Positions 1-8,644 of a DNA stretch of 33,694 nt are shown here, in pieces. Location: assembly GCA_002491195.1 (NCBI GenBank), contig DKVL01000104.1, positions 1,781-35,474 of the forward strand, given 5' to 3'. This DNA is from Lachnospiraceae bacterium UBA7179. Its GTDB lineage: Bacteria > Bacillota > Clostridia > Lachnospirales > Lachnospiraceae. Position 1 is the first letter of the stretch; every line of letters starts with the position of its first letter. A program made the translations under genes and the position numbers. The notes beneath the pieces are model-generated. The model saw only the letters and a list, made by a program, of their open reading frames with translations, was not told where the DNA came from and ran no database searches.

Positions 1-39
1 CCATGCAATACCCATGCAATACCCATGCAATACCCATGC
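1..39. repeat. 11-bp tandem repeat in acyltransferase remnant
   Basis: Three perfect tandem copies of the 11-mer CCATGCAATAC are followed by a partial fourth copy (CCATGC), and the array may begin left of the window. It lies in the reading frame of the acyltransferase remnant on the minus strand. Because 11 is not a multiple of three, each extra copy shifts the frame. Confidence 0.9.
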
Positions 40-667
40 CAAACAATAAATTCAACTCCCAGTCTGACATACTTTGCACCATTTTAGCCAAAAATGGCGC
101 TCCAAACAGCATTCCAATCAATCCATACATAAATCACAAATGATTAGATGAATTCGCATTCATGAAAGCAACATAGGTCCTTTTCACATATAACTCTAAC
201 CCATTCCAAGTTCCGCTGTCTAATATATCCCACAATCTCAACAAACCTGTCACTAAAATATATGGAAACAAAATAGTTATCATTTTTCCCGAGAAATATT
301 TTTTATAATCCTCTTTACACATAAATTTCTTTTGTAAACTAAATCTTCCACTTAACATATAAAAGATACCATTACATGTAAAAAGTATAGTATATATATC
401 GTGTTTGATTTTTGCTTATGACCATGTATACATTTTTTGCTACATAAACACTCGAATTTGAAGCTATAAGGTTGTATTTAAATCACTCGGAAATTTGTAA
501 AAAATAGATACAGACAAAGGGAGACAAAAATCAATCACTTTATATATAGTTAAAACAATACCTAAAAAAGATGTTTTAACAAACGAACGATCCGTATGGA
601 TCACAAGTACAAAAAACATACTAACTACATGCATCAGATCACAGTTAATATTACGTTTTGATTCCAT
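1..667 (-). pseudogene. acyltransferase 3 family protein, disrupted (partial)
   Basis: This is a broken membrane O-acyltransferase (Acyltransferase 3 / OatA-like family) that runs off the left edge. The N-terminus starts at ATG 667 behind an AAGGAAGG ribosome binding site. It shows the typical opening NCDLMHVVSMFFVLVIH, with the His of the first membrane helix. This frame stops at 464. Family-like sequence resumes further downstream (MLSGRF, then a hydrophobic ILFPYILVTGLL stretch, 358-134) after roughly 100-150 bp of unmatched sequence. That part ends at an in-frame TGA (134-136), where NHL*FMYG suggests a former Trp codon, and the same frame stays readable beyond it until the 11-bp repeats. 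The lesions are therefore an insertion, a nonsense change and repeat expansion. The IS5-family element sits 43 bp upstream of the start and probably cuts off the promoter. Family assignment is fairly secure; the original substrate is unknown. Confidence 0.7.
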
Positions 668-683
668 TATAATTTTCCTTCCT

Positions 684-1474
684 TTAACTAATTTTAACGA
701 AAAAACTAGAGCGCGTTTGAAAAATCGAAGTGATACAAAGGAATCCCAGATATGTACATGCCAGTTTGTCATATCTGGTGGCAATTCGGCGAAAGCCTTT
801 TAGCTTAAGGAAATTATTTTTCGACCAGATGTCGTTCTTTATATTGCCACCAGTCACAATGACGTTCAAATTTGGCGTCTTTTTTAGACGGAATGATAGG
901 TTCTCCCCCATTCTCATAAATGTAATCTATCAAATTATTACTGTCATATCCGCGGTCTGTCATTACCTGGGTTCCTTCAATATTTATCTGTTCTAATACT
1001 GGAATTGCATAATTGATGTCACTGCGTTGACCTTCACTGATCATTAAATAGACAGGATAGCCATAAGCATCTACGGCTGCATGAATTTTTGTGCTGGCTC
1101 CTCCGCGGCTGTGCCCGATCTCGTTCGGCGGCCCCCTTTTTTGCACCAGCACTGTGCTGATGCGCCTGGACTATGGAAACATCAATGGAAAGTTCATATA
1201 GTTCGGATTCCAGACTCAAAACGCGGAAGATATTGTCAAGAACTCCGTCATCGATCCATTTGCGAAACCTGCTGTATACAGATTCCCATGGACCATAACG
1301 TTCTGGAAGGTCTCTCCATGGCACCCCACTACGGGCAAGCCAAACCATGGCATTAAGCATTTGACGGTTATCTTTTGGCGGGCGTCCCCGCCTGCCTTTA
1401 TTAGAGGGAAGCAGCGAAACAATTTGTTCCCATTCCTGATCAGTCAATTCGTAACGCTTCAACATAATCAACAC
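684..1474 (-). pseudogene. IS5-family DDE transposase (two-frame, with an extra C-terminal frameshift)
   Basis: The DDE transposase of the surrounding IS is spread over three frames. The first (1474 to about 1130) carries the N-terminal helical domain (LTDQEWEQIVSLLP) and the first catalytic Asp in LSIDVS. An A6G5 tract near 1130-1140 separates it from the second frame, which carries the second Asp (TDRGYDSN) and the catalytic Glu (KERHLVE). Such A/G runs commonly serve programmed frameshifting or transcriptional slippage in this group, so the first break may be natural. The second break is different: after HLVEK the frame stops at 814, while the expected continuation FLKLKGFRRIATRYDKL lies one base out of register and runs out through the left inverted repeat to 684. 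Restoring it needs removal of one base in the A/T run near 815-822. The element is probably defective unless supplied in trans. Confidence 0.8.
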
Positions 1475-1549
1475 CCCTTTTTCTTTATTTTACCATAAAA
1501 AAGAGGTGTGAACATACTTTTTGTGCACTTTTTATTTTTCAAACACGCT
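710..1549 (-). mobile_element. IS5-family insertion sequence, 840 bp, with CTAG target duplication
   Basis: The ends are 16-bp terminal inverted repeats with one mismatch (710-725, AGCGCGTTTGAAAAAT; 1534-1549, complement of AGCGTGTTTGAAAAAT). They are flanked on both sides by the tetranucleotide CTAG (706-709 and 1550-1553). This fits the YTAR target preference known for IS427/IS1031-type IS5 elements. The 840-bp length and the two-frame transposase also fit that group. The intact ends and target duplication show that the insertion has not been rearranged since it landed. It lies between the histidine phosphatase gene and the acyltransferase remnant. Confidence 0.92.
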
Positions 1550-1609
1550 CTAGTACCATATCTTTCATATCACTAAAAAAAGACAAACATCCCGAAAAAT
1601 GTAACTTTG

Positions 1610-2176
1610 TCAGTATAAATCATGCTCCTTAATCATTATACATTTTGTATCCTCATCAAAAACAAACTCCACAATCCACGGCATAACGTTTTTGATTCTT
1701 TCAAAATCGTTATACCCGAAAGAATGGTCATAATAATTAATAATCGTACTTAAAGCAGTTCCATGACTTCCTACTACAATATTCTTTCCTGCATACTTAT
1801 TTAATACCTGCTGCAATGCCGACATATTTCTCGTTTGAACTTCTTGAAGGCATTCTCCATCTGACAATTTGTATGTAAAATCATTCCATTGCATTTTTGT
1901 AAATAACGTAAAATCTTCAATCCAGCCACTTTCTACTTTTCTTTCCCTAAAATCATATACAATATCAATTTCTATACCATAACTATCTGCAAAATCTTTA
2001 ACTGTATCTACTGCTCTTTTATATGGACTTGATAAAACAACATCAATATGCTTATCTACCAGAAATTTAGTAACCAATTTTCTATCTTCCATTCCTTTTG
2101 AAGATAATTCCCGAAGAGCATCATTATGATTGTTATAATTTGGCTCTGCATGACGAACGAAATATACTTTAGTCAC
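1610..2176 (-). CDS. histidine phosphatase family protein
   Basis: This 188-residue protein belongs to the histidine phosphatase (phosphoglycerate-mutase-like) superfamily, cytoplasmic enzymes that remove phosphate through a phospho-histidine. The N-terminal motif is R8-H9-A10 (VRHAEPN; RHG in most members). SSPYKRA near 49-55 supplies a phosphate-binding Arg, DFRER near 75-79 gives the usual acidic region, and GSHGT at 136-140 supplies the second catalytic His. Length matches single-domain members. The start is GTG, with GGGAGG 7 bases upstream. It stands alone between two insertion elements. The substrate cannot be read from the sequence; small phosphosugar or nucleotide phosphatases are possible. 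Confidence 0.85.
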   Translation of the reverse strand: MTKVYFVRHAEPNYNNHNDALRELSSKGMEDRKLVTKFLVDKHIDVVLSSPYKRAVDTVKDFADSYGIEIDIVYDFRERKVESGWIEDFTLFTKMQWNDFTYKLSDGECLQEVQTRNMSALQQVLNKYAGKNIVVGSHGTALSTIINYYDHSFGYNDFERIKNVMPWIVEFVFDEDTKCIMIKEHDLY

Positions 2177-2199
2177 AATAATACCTCCCTTTTTCCAGT

Positions 2200-2789
2200 G
2201 AGTACTCTCGGAAACTCACAGTCCTTAAAAACACTGTGTTTTCCAAATACCCTTTTTTCTTCACCTCCACTTTTCAGTGGGATTTTTACATCTTTTCTAT
2301 TTTTTCAGACCCTGTGAGAAAAAATGCCCGTCCTCTCCTTACGGCCACTGTGTCTACACAAAACCGGACTGGGATATCTGGCTCTATACCCCGGTTCCAC
2401 AGGGAACCGAGGTATATAAGGAAATCTATAATAACCAGACTTCCTGCGAGAGGGTAAACAACCGGGCGTTAAATGATTATCACCTTCATGATATGGGCAT
2501 CCACACCAGAAAGCGTTATTCATTCTTCACCATGATCATCGGCATCTGCATCCATCTGGACGCAAGGCTGAAGAAACTTACAAAACAGGAACCGTAAACA
2601 TGGTATAGCTTTGAACTTACATAAACTTCTTTCAAAACCTGCCGCAGGGGAGGTTATCAAGTCATGCCCTTCATTAAAATTCTTTCGTTACAATGTCAGT
2701 TACGCTGCTGCCCTGGCGATTCTATTCTCACTTTCTTCACTCAACACCCTCTATTCTCCGTTTCATCTGCCTACTTTCCGAGAGTACTC
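2200..2789. mobile_element. decayed insertion sequence bounded by 15-bp inverted repeats
   Basis: A perfect 15-bp inverted repeat (GAGTACTCTCGGAAA at 2200-2214, its complement at 2775-2789) encloses 590 bp containing a transposase fragment. This suggests an internally deleted insertion element. I see no clear target duplication. The 160 bp between 2790 and the Nudix stop codon hold only AT-rich sequence and a small palindromic stretch around 2853-2876. Confidence 0.65.
2310..2597 (+). pseudogene. DDE transposase C-terminal fragment
   Basis: About 95 codons ending in TAA at 2597 read like the end of an IS4/IS1182-type DDE transposase. There is a Cys-rich CEKKCP segment, then KPDWDIWLYTPVPQGTE, then YNNQTSCERVNNRALNDY with the Glu/Arg/Asn block typical of the catalytic C-terminus, then a basic tail. 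No start codon or ribosome binding site precedes it and the N-terminal two thirds are missing. It lies inside the 15-bp inverted repeats. Exact IS family is uncertain. Confidence 0.65.
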
Positions 2790-2946
2790 AATAAATGCTA
2801 TTCTTCTAATATGCTCCTATATAGTTCCTACCTCGATCCCAAAAACTTTTTAATTTCCTTCTTAAGAAGAAATTTCCTTAAGTTAATGGCATTGGGCATG
2901 AACAGCAACACCACTAATGTAGTTTTTCAACTTTAACAATTGATTT

Positions 2947-3723
2947 TTATTCAAAATCAAATTCCCGAATGTCGCCAAATGACTGATCAAGTAAATGCTT
3001 CTCAATGATTACTTTCGCATAATCAACCAATAAAGGCTGCATCAATAAATCAGACATTGCTTCATAAGTTTCCTTAACAAATACCAAGGACTCAATTTCT
3101 CCATCAGTAGCAGTTTCCTCGAATCTTTGCAGCAAAGCCTCCTTCGTTAATCGTGTCTTTGCTCTATAACCAATACCAACTGTAGATTGGTTCTCCCGTA
3201 TATAAAAATACTTTTTGTGATCAATCGATACGATATCTTCACTCGTAAGACCTACTTCTTCCTTGCACTCTCTCAAGAATGTATGTACTGGATCACCATC
3301 GAAAATGTCTTCCTCAGATAGTCCTCCGCCAATGCATTGAATCACATCCGGAAAAGAAGTACGATGAGACATTTTTCCAAAAACATAATAGCCGTCCATA
3401 GTAATAATACTACCTCCAACTGCTACAGCCCTACATTTTGTTATATTCTCATTCTTATGATTCATTACATACGTCATATGAGAATAACGTGTTTTCTCAA
3501 GCTCTATTTTTATTCCATGTGACAATTTCTCTACAGATTTGACGCTTAAAACTACTCCATCAAATAGATTTGGATTTTGATCTACTGCTTCTTTCCAATA
3601 TTTACGAATAGTGCTTATTTCTGCTTCACTAAGAGAAATCTCTGTTTCACTGAGGCCAAGCGAAACTTGATCATTGCATACAAATACTTTCGTATTATTA
3701 CCACAAACATACTGCGAACTCAC
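2947..3723 (-). CDS. Nudix hydrolase
   Basis: This 258-residue protein has a C-terminal Nudix domain, which hydrolyses nucleoside-diphosphate-linked compounds. The diagnostic helix is R151-E152-C-K-E155-E156-V-G158-L, matching REUxEExGU. The preceding glycines (GGG 132-134) sit three residues further upstream than in the canonical box, a small insertion. The first 100 residues, with sequence such as SLSEAEISTIRKYW, do not match a domain I recognise. Start is read as GTG at 3723. The nearest GGAGG is about 13 bases upstream, longer than ideal, so the start is moderately sure. The gene follows the aldo/keto reductase by 45 bp and may be cotranscribed with it. Substrate unknown. Confidence 0.8.
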   Translation of the reverse strand: MSSQYVCGNNTKVFVCNDQVSLGLSETEISLSEAEISTIRKYWKEAVDQNPNLFDGVVLSVKSVEKLSHGIKIELEKTRYSHMTYVMNHKNENITKCRAVAVGGSIITMDGYYVFGKMSHRTSFPDVIQCIGGGLSEEDIFDGDPVHTFLRECKEEVGLTSEDIVSIDHKKYFYIRENQSTVGIGYRAKTRLTKEALLQRFEETATDGEIESLVFVKETYEAMSDLLMQPLLVDYAKVIIEKHLLDQSFGDIREFDFE

Positions 3724-3768
3724 TATTTTTTATAAACCTCCATCCAGCTTTATCAATTATCACCATAA

Positions 3769-4803
3769 CTAATTACTGACACTGACTTTCCCAGCGAGCA
3801 CATTTTCATAATCCTCGAGATTTTTCTCCAAAAGCTTTGGCGTGTCAAGCCCATAAGGGCACCTGGAAGCACATTGACCGCAGTGAAGACATTCTTTGAT
3901 CTTTGCCATCTCTGCCTGCCACTCCTCCCCCAGCCAGTTTGCCGACGGGGAACGGCGCAAAAGCTGTGAAATCCGCGCGCAGTTATTGATTTTAATGCCT
4001 TTCGGACACGGCATGCAATAACCGCAGCCACGGCAGAAATCCCCTGCCAGTTCCTTCAAATCCTTCTCATAAGTTGCCCGCATCTCCTCGTCCATCTCAG
4101 GCGTCTTCTCCTGATAAGACAAAAACTCTGCAAGCTCCGACTCCCTCTGCACACCCCACAATGGCAGTACAGCCTCATGCTGGCATGCAAACCAATAGCA
4201 GAGTTTCGAGTTTGTGAGCAGTCCGCCCGCAAGTCCCTTCATGCCAAGAAAGCCCATGCCCGCCTCTTCGCACTTCCTGACCAACGCAATCTCCTTCTCG
4301 GAAGAAATATATGCAAACGGGAACTGCAGCGTCTCGTACAATCCGCTCTCGATCGCTTCCTGTGCCACATTCAGCAAATGCGCCGTAATCCCGATATGCC
4401 TGATCTTCCCTTCCTTTTTCGCCTTTACTACTGCGTCATAGACACCGTCCTCATCACCCGGACGAAAACATTTCGGTGCGCAGTGCAGCTGATACACGTC
4501 AATATAGTCTGTTTTCAACAGATTCAGAGAAGTGTCCAAATCCTCTAGAACCTTTTCACCCGTCTTGGCTGTTGTCTTTGTCGCAAGATAATATCTGTTC
4601 CTGTCAACGCCCTCCAACGCGATACCCAGCTTTTTCTCACTGTCGCTGTACGCCCTCGCCGTGTCAAAGAAATTCACGCCGCCGTCTAATGCCATGCGAA
4701 TGAGCTTTACCGCACTGTCGACATCAATCCTCTGGATCGGGAGCGCCCCAAAACCATTTTTGTTCGCAATGATTCCTGTATTGCCAAGCTTAACTGTCAC
4801 CAT
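3769..4803 (-). CDS. aldo/keto reductase with C-terminal 4Fe-4S ferredoxin domain
   Basis: This 344-residue cytoplasmic oxidoreductase has an aldo/keto reductase barrel (about 1-235) with the full catalytic tetrad D47, Y52, K76 and H107. A C-terminal bacterioferredoxin-like region carries two cysteine clusters: C257/C260/C263 with C266, and C305/C308/C311 with C315. This architecture is the COG1453-type predicted oxidoreductase common in anaerobes, where the iron-sulfur clusters may pass electrons to or from the nucleotide site. ATG 4803 is preceded by AAGGAGGAG at good spacing. It is third in a likely operon after the TetR regulator and the 233-residue unknown protein. The physiological substrate cannot be inferred. 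Confidence 0.88.
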   Translation of the reverse strand: MVTVKLGNTGIIANKNGFGALPIQRIDVDSAVKLIRMALDGGVNFFDTARAYSDSEKKLGIALEGVDRNRYYLATKTTAKTGEKVLEDLDTSLNLLKTDYIDVYQLHCAPKCFRPGDEDGVYDAVVKAKKEGKIRHIGITAHLLNVAQEAIESGLYETLQFPFAYISSEKEIALVRKCEEAGMGFLGMKGLAGGLLTNSKLCYWFACQHEAVLPLWGVQRESELAEFLSYQEKTPEMDEEMRATYEKDLKELAGDFCRGCGYCMPCPKGIKINNCARISQLLRRSPSANWLGEEWQAEMAKIKECLHCGQCASRCPYGLDTPKLLEKNLEDYENVLAGKVSVSN

Positions 4804-4856
4804 AGTTCTCTCCTCCTTGTTATAACGATTGATTATTTCTTTCTGTAAAAATATGT

Positions 4857-5558
4857 CTATCTGTCTCTTAAATGCAGCGCAAATAACCCGTCCTGAAGAA
4901 CTTCCTGCGCGTCTTCCTCTTCCACCCCATATCTCTCCACTGCCATTTTTTTAATCGTTCCATTTATTTCCGATACCCTCGCTTCATCCAGCGCATAATA
5001 GTCCTTCTCATGTATAATGCCAATACTTTTCAATAATTCCGCTGTAGCCTCAGCCACCTCTTGTCTGCGAGAAAGCTCCCTTAAGTCCCTCTCTGAACCC
5101 AGATAGACATCCTTGCGTTCTGACAGGTCCAACGGTTTTCGCTCAGTAACCTCAGCCAGCTCGTTGAGCATGGGTGGCAATCCTTCCCTAAACTGAATCA
5201 GACTTAACTCATGATGACCACGCATCGCCTGATTGGATGGCTGTGTCCGGAAATTAGTGAAAAAGCATAATACCTTTGAAGACCACTTTTGTATCGAATC
5301 CGCTTGTATTTTCCCGCCTTTACTGTAAGCGATCGCTTCGTATTTCTGACCAATTGAGATATCTGCTACTGCATAACTATGATGGAAATACATACTATCT
5401 GCTGCAAATTGATTCTTCTGGAAAGCATCGTAAGCTGTCGGAAAATAGATTCCAAACCGCTCGCAGTTTTGCTCAATCTCAGGCACTAACTCCTGCTCCA
5501 CAAACGCTGGGCTATACCGCGCTATTAAAACAAGATAGTCTCCTGTTTTTCTCTCCAA
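4857..5558 (-). CDS. hypothetical protein in tetR operon
   Basis: This 233-residue soluble protein is one I do not recognise. No signal peptide or membrane helix is visible. The first half is mixed alpha/beta-like with many aromatic residues and His pairs (YFHHSYA, RGHHELS). The second half is charged and probably helical, with LSERKDVYLGSERDLRELSRRQEVAEAT. The start is TTG at 5558, chosen because a GAGGGGG ribosome binding site lies just upstream. It begins 23 bp after the tetR stop codon and ends 53 bp before the aldo/keto reductase start. It is therefore likely cotranscribed with both and could take part in the same detoxification or redox response. That link rests on position only. Confidence 0.65.
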   Translation of the reverse strand: MERKTGDYLVLIARYSPAFVEQELVPEIEQNCERFGIYFPTAYDAFQKNQFAADSMYFHHSYAVADISIGQKYEAIAYSKGGKIQADSIQKWSSKVLCFFTNFRTQPSNQAMRGHHELSLIQFREGLPPMLNELAEVTERKPLDLSERKDVYLGSERDLRELSRRQEVAEATAELLKSIGIIHEKDYYALDEARVSEINGTIKKMAVERYGVEEEDAQEVLQDGLFALHLRDR

Positions 5559-5581
5559 AATTGATCCCCCTCTTTTCCCTG

Positions 5582-6166
5582 CTACGCCTTCATGCAGGCC
5601 ATGATCGCCTCAACGCCGTACAGCATCGTATCCAACCCTTCCTGATATTTATAATTAACGTTCGCTGCCAGCATACCGCTGATTCCTGTCGTGATGAGCC
5701 AGATATTCTCCGCTGCCTTACAGCTGTCTGTCTCAGCACGCACATCGCCTGTCGATTTTCCTTCTTCGATCAGATCCGTCAATCCCTGAAGCGCCTCATT
5801 TCTCACACCTTTATCTGTGACCTTATAGAGCGCAGTAAAGTGCTGGAAATTAGCATTTTTTTCATATACATACGCAAACGCTGCCTTGATCAGCGCTCTG
5901 AGGTTATCATAAAAAGATGCCTGCGGTCTGATGGCTGTCCTCGCTTTTGCCATAAGCTCCTCATTGCACTGCCGCGCTACAATCATGTTGATCTCGTCGA
6001 TATCGCGAAACCGGTTATAGATCACTCTCCGATCACAGTTGAGCTCTTTGCAAAGTCTTGTGACAGTCAGCGCATCCACACCTTCACGGCAGCCAATGTT
6101 TACTGCAAGGTCTACGATCCGTTTGCTCGTCTCATCCTCGATTCGTTTTCCTTTTGAGAACGCCAT
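5582..6166 (-). CDS. TetR/AcrR family transcriptional regulator
   Basis: This 194-residue protein has an N-terminal TetR-type helix-turn-helix (about 12-58: IVDLAVNIGCREGVDALTV, then LCKELNCDRRVIYNRF) and a helical ligand-binding C-terminal part. I prefer ATG 6166 over the upstream GTG 6184, because a GGGGTG sequence sits about 10 bases before it and none lies before the GTG. The regulator is first in a cluster with the unknown protein and the ferredoxin-type aldo/keto reductase. A small inverted repeat about 20-30 bp upstream of the start could be its own operator, implying autoregulation. The ligand is unknown. Confidence 0.85.
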   Translation of the reverse strand: MAFSKGKRIEDETSKRIVDLAVNIGCREGVDALTVTRLCKELNCDRRVIYNRFRDIDEINMIVARQCNEELMAKARTAIRPQASFYDNLRALIKAAFAYVYEKNANFQHFTALYKVTDKGVRNEALQGLTDLIEEGKSTGDVRAETDSCKAAENIWLITTGISGMLAANVNYKYQEGLDTMLYGVEAIMACMKA

Positions 6167-6184
6167 ATTACTCACCCCATTCAC

Positions 6185-6196
6185 TCGTATGTACGA
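6185..6196. promoter_or_regulatory. possible TetR operator
   Basis: A short inverted repeat, TCGTA-TG-TACGA, lies just upstream of the preferred tetR start. Position and symmetry suggest an operator for the adjacent regulator. The arms are only 5 bp, so the call is tentative. Confidence 0.3.
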
Positions 6197-6290
6197 TCAT
6201 ATTTCGTTAGAGCTGTTAACAAATCACTTATGACACGATCAAGCCGGCTATATGGCATCCTTGTAACAAATGATTTCTAAACAGTTCCTT

Positions 6291-6450
6291 AGGAACTGTA
6301 GAAAAATAACTGACGCATCTTGACTTGTCTATTTCTCCGAGGATGCATGTCAAAAAGCCTCGCCGTAGCCCGCTACGCCTGCGTTTTTTGACATACATCC
6401 TCGAAGAAATATCCTGCGCAAGTTGCATCACTTATTTTCCTACAATTCCT
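6291..6450. repeat. 160-bp palindromic intergenic element
   Basis: Two 80-nt arms are complementary at about 61 of 80 positions by hand count, exactly centred at 6370/6371, with CGTAGC-CC-GCTACG at the tip. The ends are AGGAACTGTAG and a near-complement ending in ATTCCT. A perfect inverted copy of the outer end abuts the left side (ACAGTTCC-TTA-GGAACTGT, 6281-6299). The element holds no gene. A shortened relative lies at 19214-19270. It looks like a non-autonomous, MITE-like or REP-like unit that could fold into a very long hairpin in RNA from either strand. From 6451 to the promoter at 6701 I see only AT-rich sequence. Confidence 0.8.
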
Positions 6451-6700
6451 TAATCAAACAAGACAGGATCTACCCCCTATACTTATATCCATCTTATCAG
6501 TTTTGACCAAAGATAGCAAGAAATCCGCACAAATTTTTACTTTCAGCCAAAAAACTTTCAAATGATACATTTTCTTATGAAATGCACAATGTATGCGCAT
6601 TCCTGCCTGCGATCAATAACAAAATTTTCGCATTTTTCAGCACTTAGTAACAATTACAAAACATTTTTCTGGCAAATATGTACAAAATAAACATCTATTC

Positions 6701-6729
6701 TTTACCACCATAATCTGCAATGTTATAAT
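6701..6729 (+). promoter_or_regulatory. candidate promoter of chemoreceptor gene
   Basis: TTTACC at 6701-6706 and TATAAT at 6724-6729 are separated by 17 bp and sit 27 bp before the ATG of the chemoreceptor. The -10 box is perfect and the -35 box is partial. I see no sigma-28 type motility promoter. Confidence 0.5.
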
Positions 6730-6755
6730 GAAGTTTAAAAGGGGGAATTCATTTC

Positions 6756-8534
6756 ATGAAAAATCTAAGTGTAAAACTAAAAATGACAATCATCGGGCTT
6801 ATGGTTGTTGCCTTTATGTTGTTTAGCATCCAGTTCTCTGTAAGCAGTATGCGGGCAATTGACGAGCGGATCCTGCAGGAGGAAGAAGCCAATATCCGCA
6901 GTGATTACGATGACTGCATCAGACAACAGGTCGGACAGGTCATCACGCTCCTTAAGACGTACCAGGAGGAGATCGATGCCGGTATCTATACCCGTGAAGA
7001 GGGAATGACGATTGCGGCAGACAAAGTCCGAGCACTAAGGTACGGTACAGATGGATATTTCTGGATCGACCAGTCTGACGGCACAAATATCGTTTTACTC
7101 GGAAGTGATACTGAGGGCACCAACCGTCTGGGCACAAAAGATATCAACGGATTTGAGATGGTAAAGGACTTTATACAGGGGGCGGTAGCTGAGGGAAGCT
7201 ACTTCTGTGACTATGAGTATCCTAAGGAAGGCGGTACCGAGCCTCTGCCGAAACGTGCATACACGGAGTATTTTGAACCATTTGACTGGGTGGTCGGCAC
7301 AGGAAACTACATTGATAATATTGATTCTCAGATTGCTGCATCCACTGAGACAGCACACACATATACGAACCAGAAGATCCTGCTTTTTATAACCGTATGT
7401 ATTGTATTTGCAATTATTATCGTGCTATTCCTCATCGCGACTATTTTTAATATCACCAAACCATTAAAGGAGATCGGCGATATCCTGCGCAGTATGTCCG
7501 GCGGAGATTTTTCAGTAAAGATCGCCGAAAAAACATTGCGCCGCCGGGACGATTTTGGCACGCTTTCCCAGATTCTGGAAAAGATGCGTGTCAATATCGG
7601 CGGGCTGATTCATGATGTCAAGGACGAGACAAACCTGACAACCGAGAGCGTTAATGGCATTTCGCAGAACATGATTCATCTGAATACCAAGATGGAAGAT
7701 GTCTCCTCAACAACCACACAGCTCTCGGCATCGATGGACGTGACAGCTTCTACAGCTGGCAACATCAACGAAATGACAAAAGAAATCGAGTACGCAGCAA
7801 AAAATATTGCAGAGCGCGCGCAGGAAGGTGCAGGACGCGCCGAGGATATCCACAAAAAAGCTGTCAATGCCAAGGATTCTGCGGGAGAGAGCAAAAACAG
7901 CCTTGTACAGCAGAAGAAAGCGATCGAGAACAGCCTGCAGGAGGCCCTCTCCAAAGTAAAGGTCGTCTCCGAGATTTCAACACTTGCGGAATCCATTATG
8001 GAAATCACTGCTCAGACGAACCTCCTATCCCTGAATGCCAGTATCGAGGCTGCCAGGGCTGGCGAGGCTGGAAAAGGGTTCGCAGTTGTTGCTGACGAGA
8101 TCCGCAAGCTTGCCGAGCAGTCACAGAGCAGCACCGAAAATATTAAAAAAGTCACAGAACAGGTAAACAATTCTGTCGGAACCCTCGCAAGTGATGCAGA
8201 ACAGTTGCTGTCTTTTATCGACACACAGGTCATGGACAGTATCACCCTGTTCGAAACCATTGCAAACGACTATAATGAGGATGCCGGAGAGATCGATTCC
8301 CTTGTCACCGACTTCAGCGCAATTTCCGAAGAGCTTCTGGCTTCCATCAGCAACATTACAGACTCGCTGGACGGAATTGCACAAGCGGCGCAGGAAAGCG
8401 CAGCAGGAACGGCAAATATCGCGAATCGTATCATAGAGGTTGTTCAGATCTCCGACTCAGTCAACACCTCCCTGAAGGACGCAAACGGCATTGTTGGACG
8501 ATTGAATGATTCAACCGGAAAATTCCAGGTATAG
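6756..8534 (+). CDS. methyl-accepting chemotaxis protein with single Cache sensor
   Basis: This 592-residue membrane chemoreceptor signals extracellular ligand to the CheA/CheW array. TM1 lies at about 8-30. It is followed by an extracellular single-Cache (sCache_2-like) sensor with the hallmark GTDGYFWI and the later FEPFDWVVGTGNYID. TM2 is at about 206-230, then HAMP to about 285, then a long cytoplasmic coiled coil. The highly conserved hairpin tip lies near 416-455 (AQTNLLSLNASIEAARAGE followed by GKGFAVVADEIRKLAEQS). Length is normal for the class. ATG 6756 follows an AAGGGGG ribosome binding site. It is a single-gene unit, with its own promoter and terminator. Known sCache_2 receptors bind small organic acids; the ligand here is unknown. 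Confidence 0.93.
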   Translation: MKNLSVKLKMTIIGLMVVAFMLFSIQFSVSSMRAIDERILQEEEANIRSDYDDCIRQQVGQVITLLKTYQEEIDAGIYTREEGMTIAADKVRALRYGTDGYFWIDQSDGTNIVLLGSDTEGTNRLGTKDINGFEMVKDFIQGAVAEGSYFCDYEYPKEGGTEPLPKRAYTEYFEPFDWVVGTGNYIDNIDSQIAASTETAHTYTNQKILLFITVCIVFAIIIVLFLIATIFNITKPLKEIGDILRSMSGGDFSVKIAEKTLRRRDDFGTLSQILEKMRVNIGGLIHDVKDETNLTTESVNGISQNMIHLNTKMEDVSSTTTQLSASMDVTASTAGNINEMTKEIEYAAKNIAERAQEGAGRAEDIHKKAVNAKDSAGESKNSLVQQKKAIENSLQEALSKVKVVSEISTLAESIMEITAQTNLLSLNASIEAARAGEAGKGFAVVADEIRKLAEQSQSSTENIKKVTEQVNNSVGTLASDAEQLLSFIDTQVMDSITLFETIANDYNEDAGEIDSLVTDFSAISEELLASISNITDSLDGIAQAAQESAAGTANIANRIIEVVQISDSVNTSLKDANGIVGRLNDSTGKFQV

Positions 8535-8553
8535 ACAATTAAATAACAGAGAG

Positions 8554-8596
8554 AAAAAGCTGTTGGAGATAGCCAACCTATCTCCAACAGCTTTTT
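8554..8596. terminator. strong bidirectional terminator
   Basis: A perfect 19-bp stem with 5-base loop starts in A5 and ends in T5, so it can stop the chemoreceptor transcript on the plus strand and the ABC exporter transcript on the minus strand. It is placed between the two converging gene ends. Confidence 0.92.
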
Positions 8597-8644
8597 CTAC
8601 GCGTGGGGGAAAAGTTCATCTCCCACTCAATTAGTTTGCAGGCT

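Noticed and set aside
1..39. Tandem repeats as a possible CRISPR array
   Set aside because: The units are 11 bp and directly adjacent, without spacers, so this is a simple tandem repeat.
5276..6157. 293-codon plus-strand ORF across tetR and the unknown gene
   Set aside because: It spans two well-placed genes on the other strand, has skewed Arg/Leu/Phe composition and no domain; a shadow.
6228..6431. 67-codon minus-strand ORF over the palindromic element
   Set aside because: It is formed by the inverted-repeat DNA itself and has no ribosome binding site or protein-like composition.
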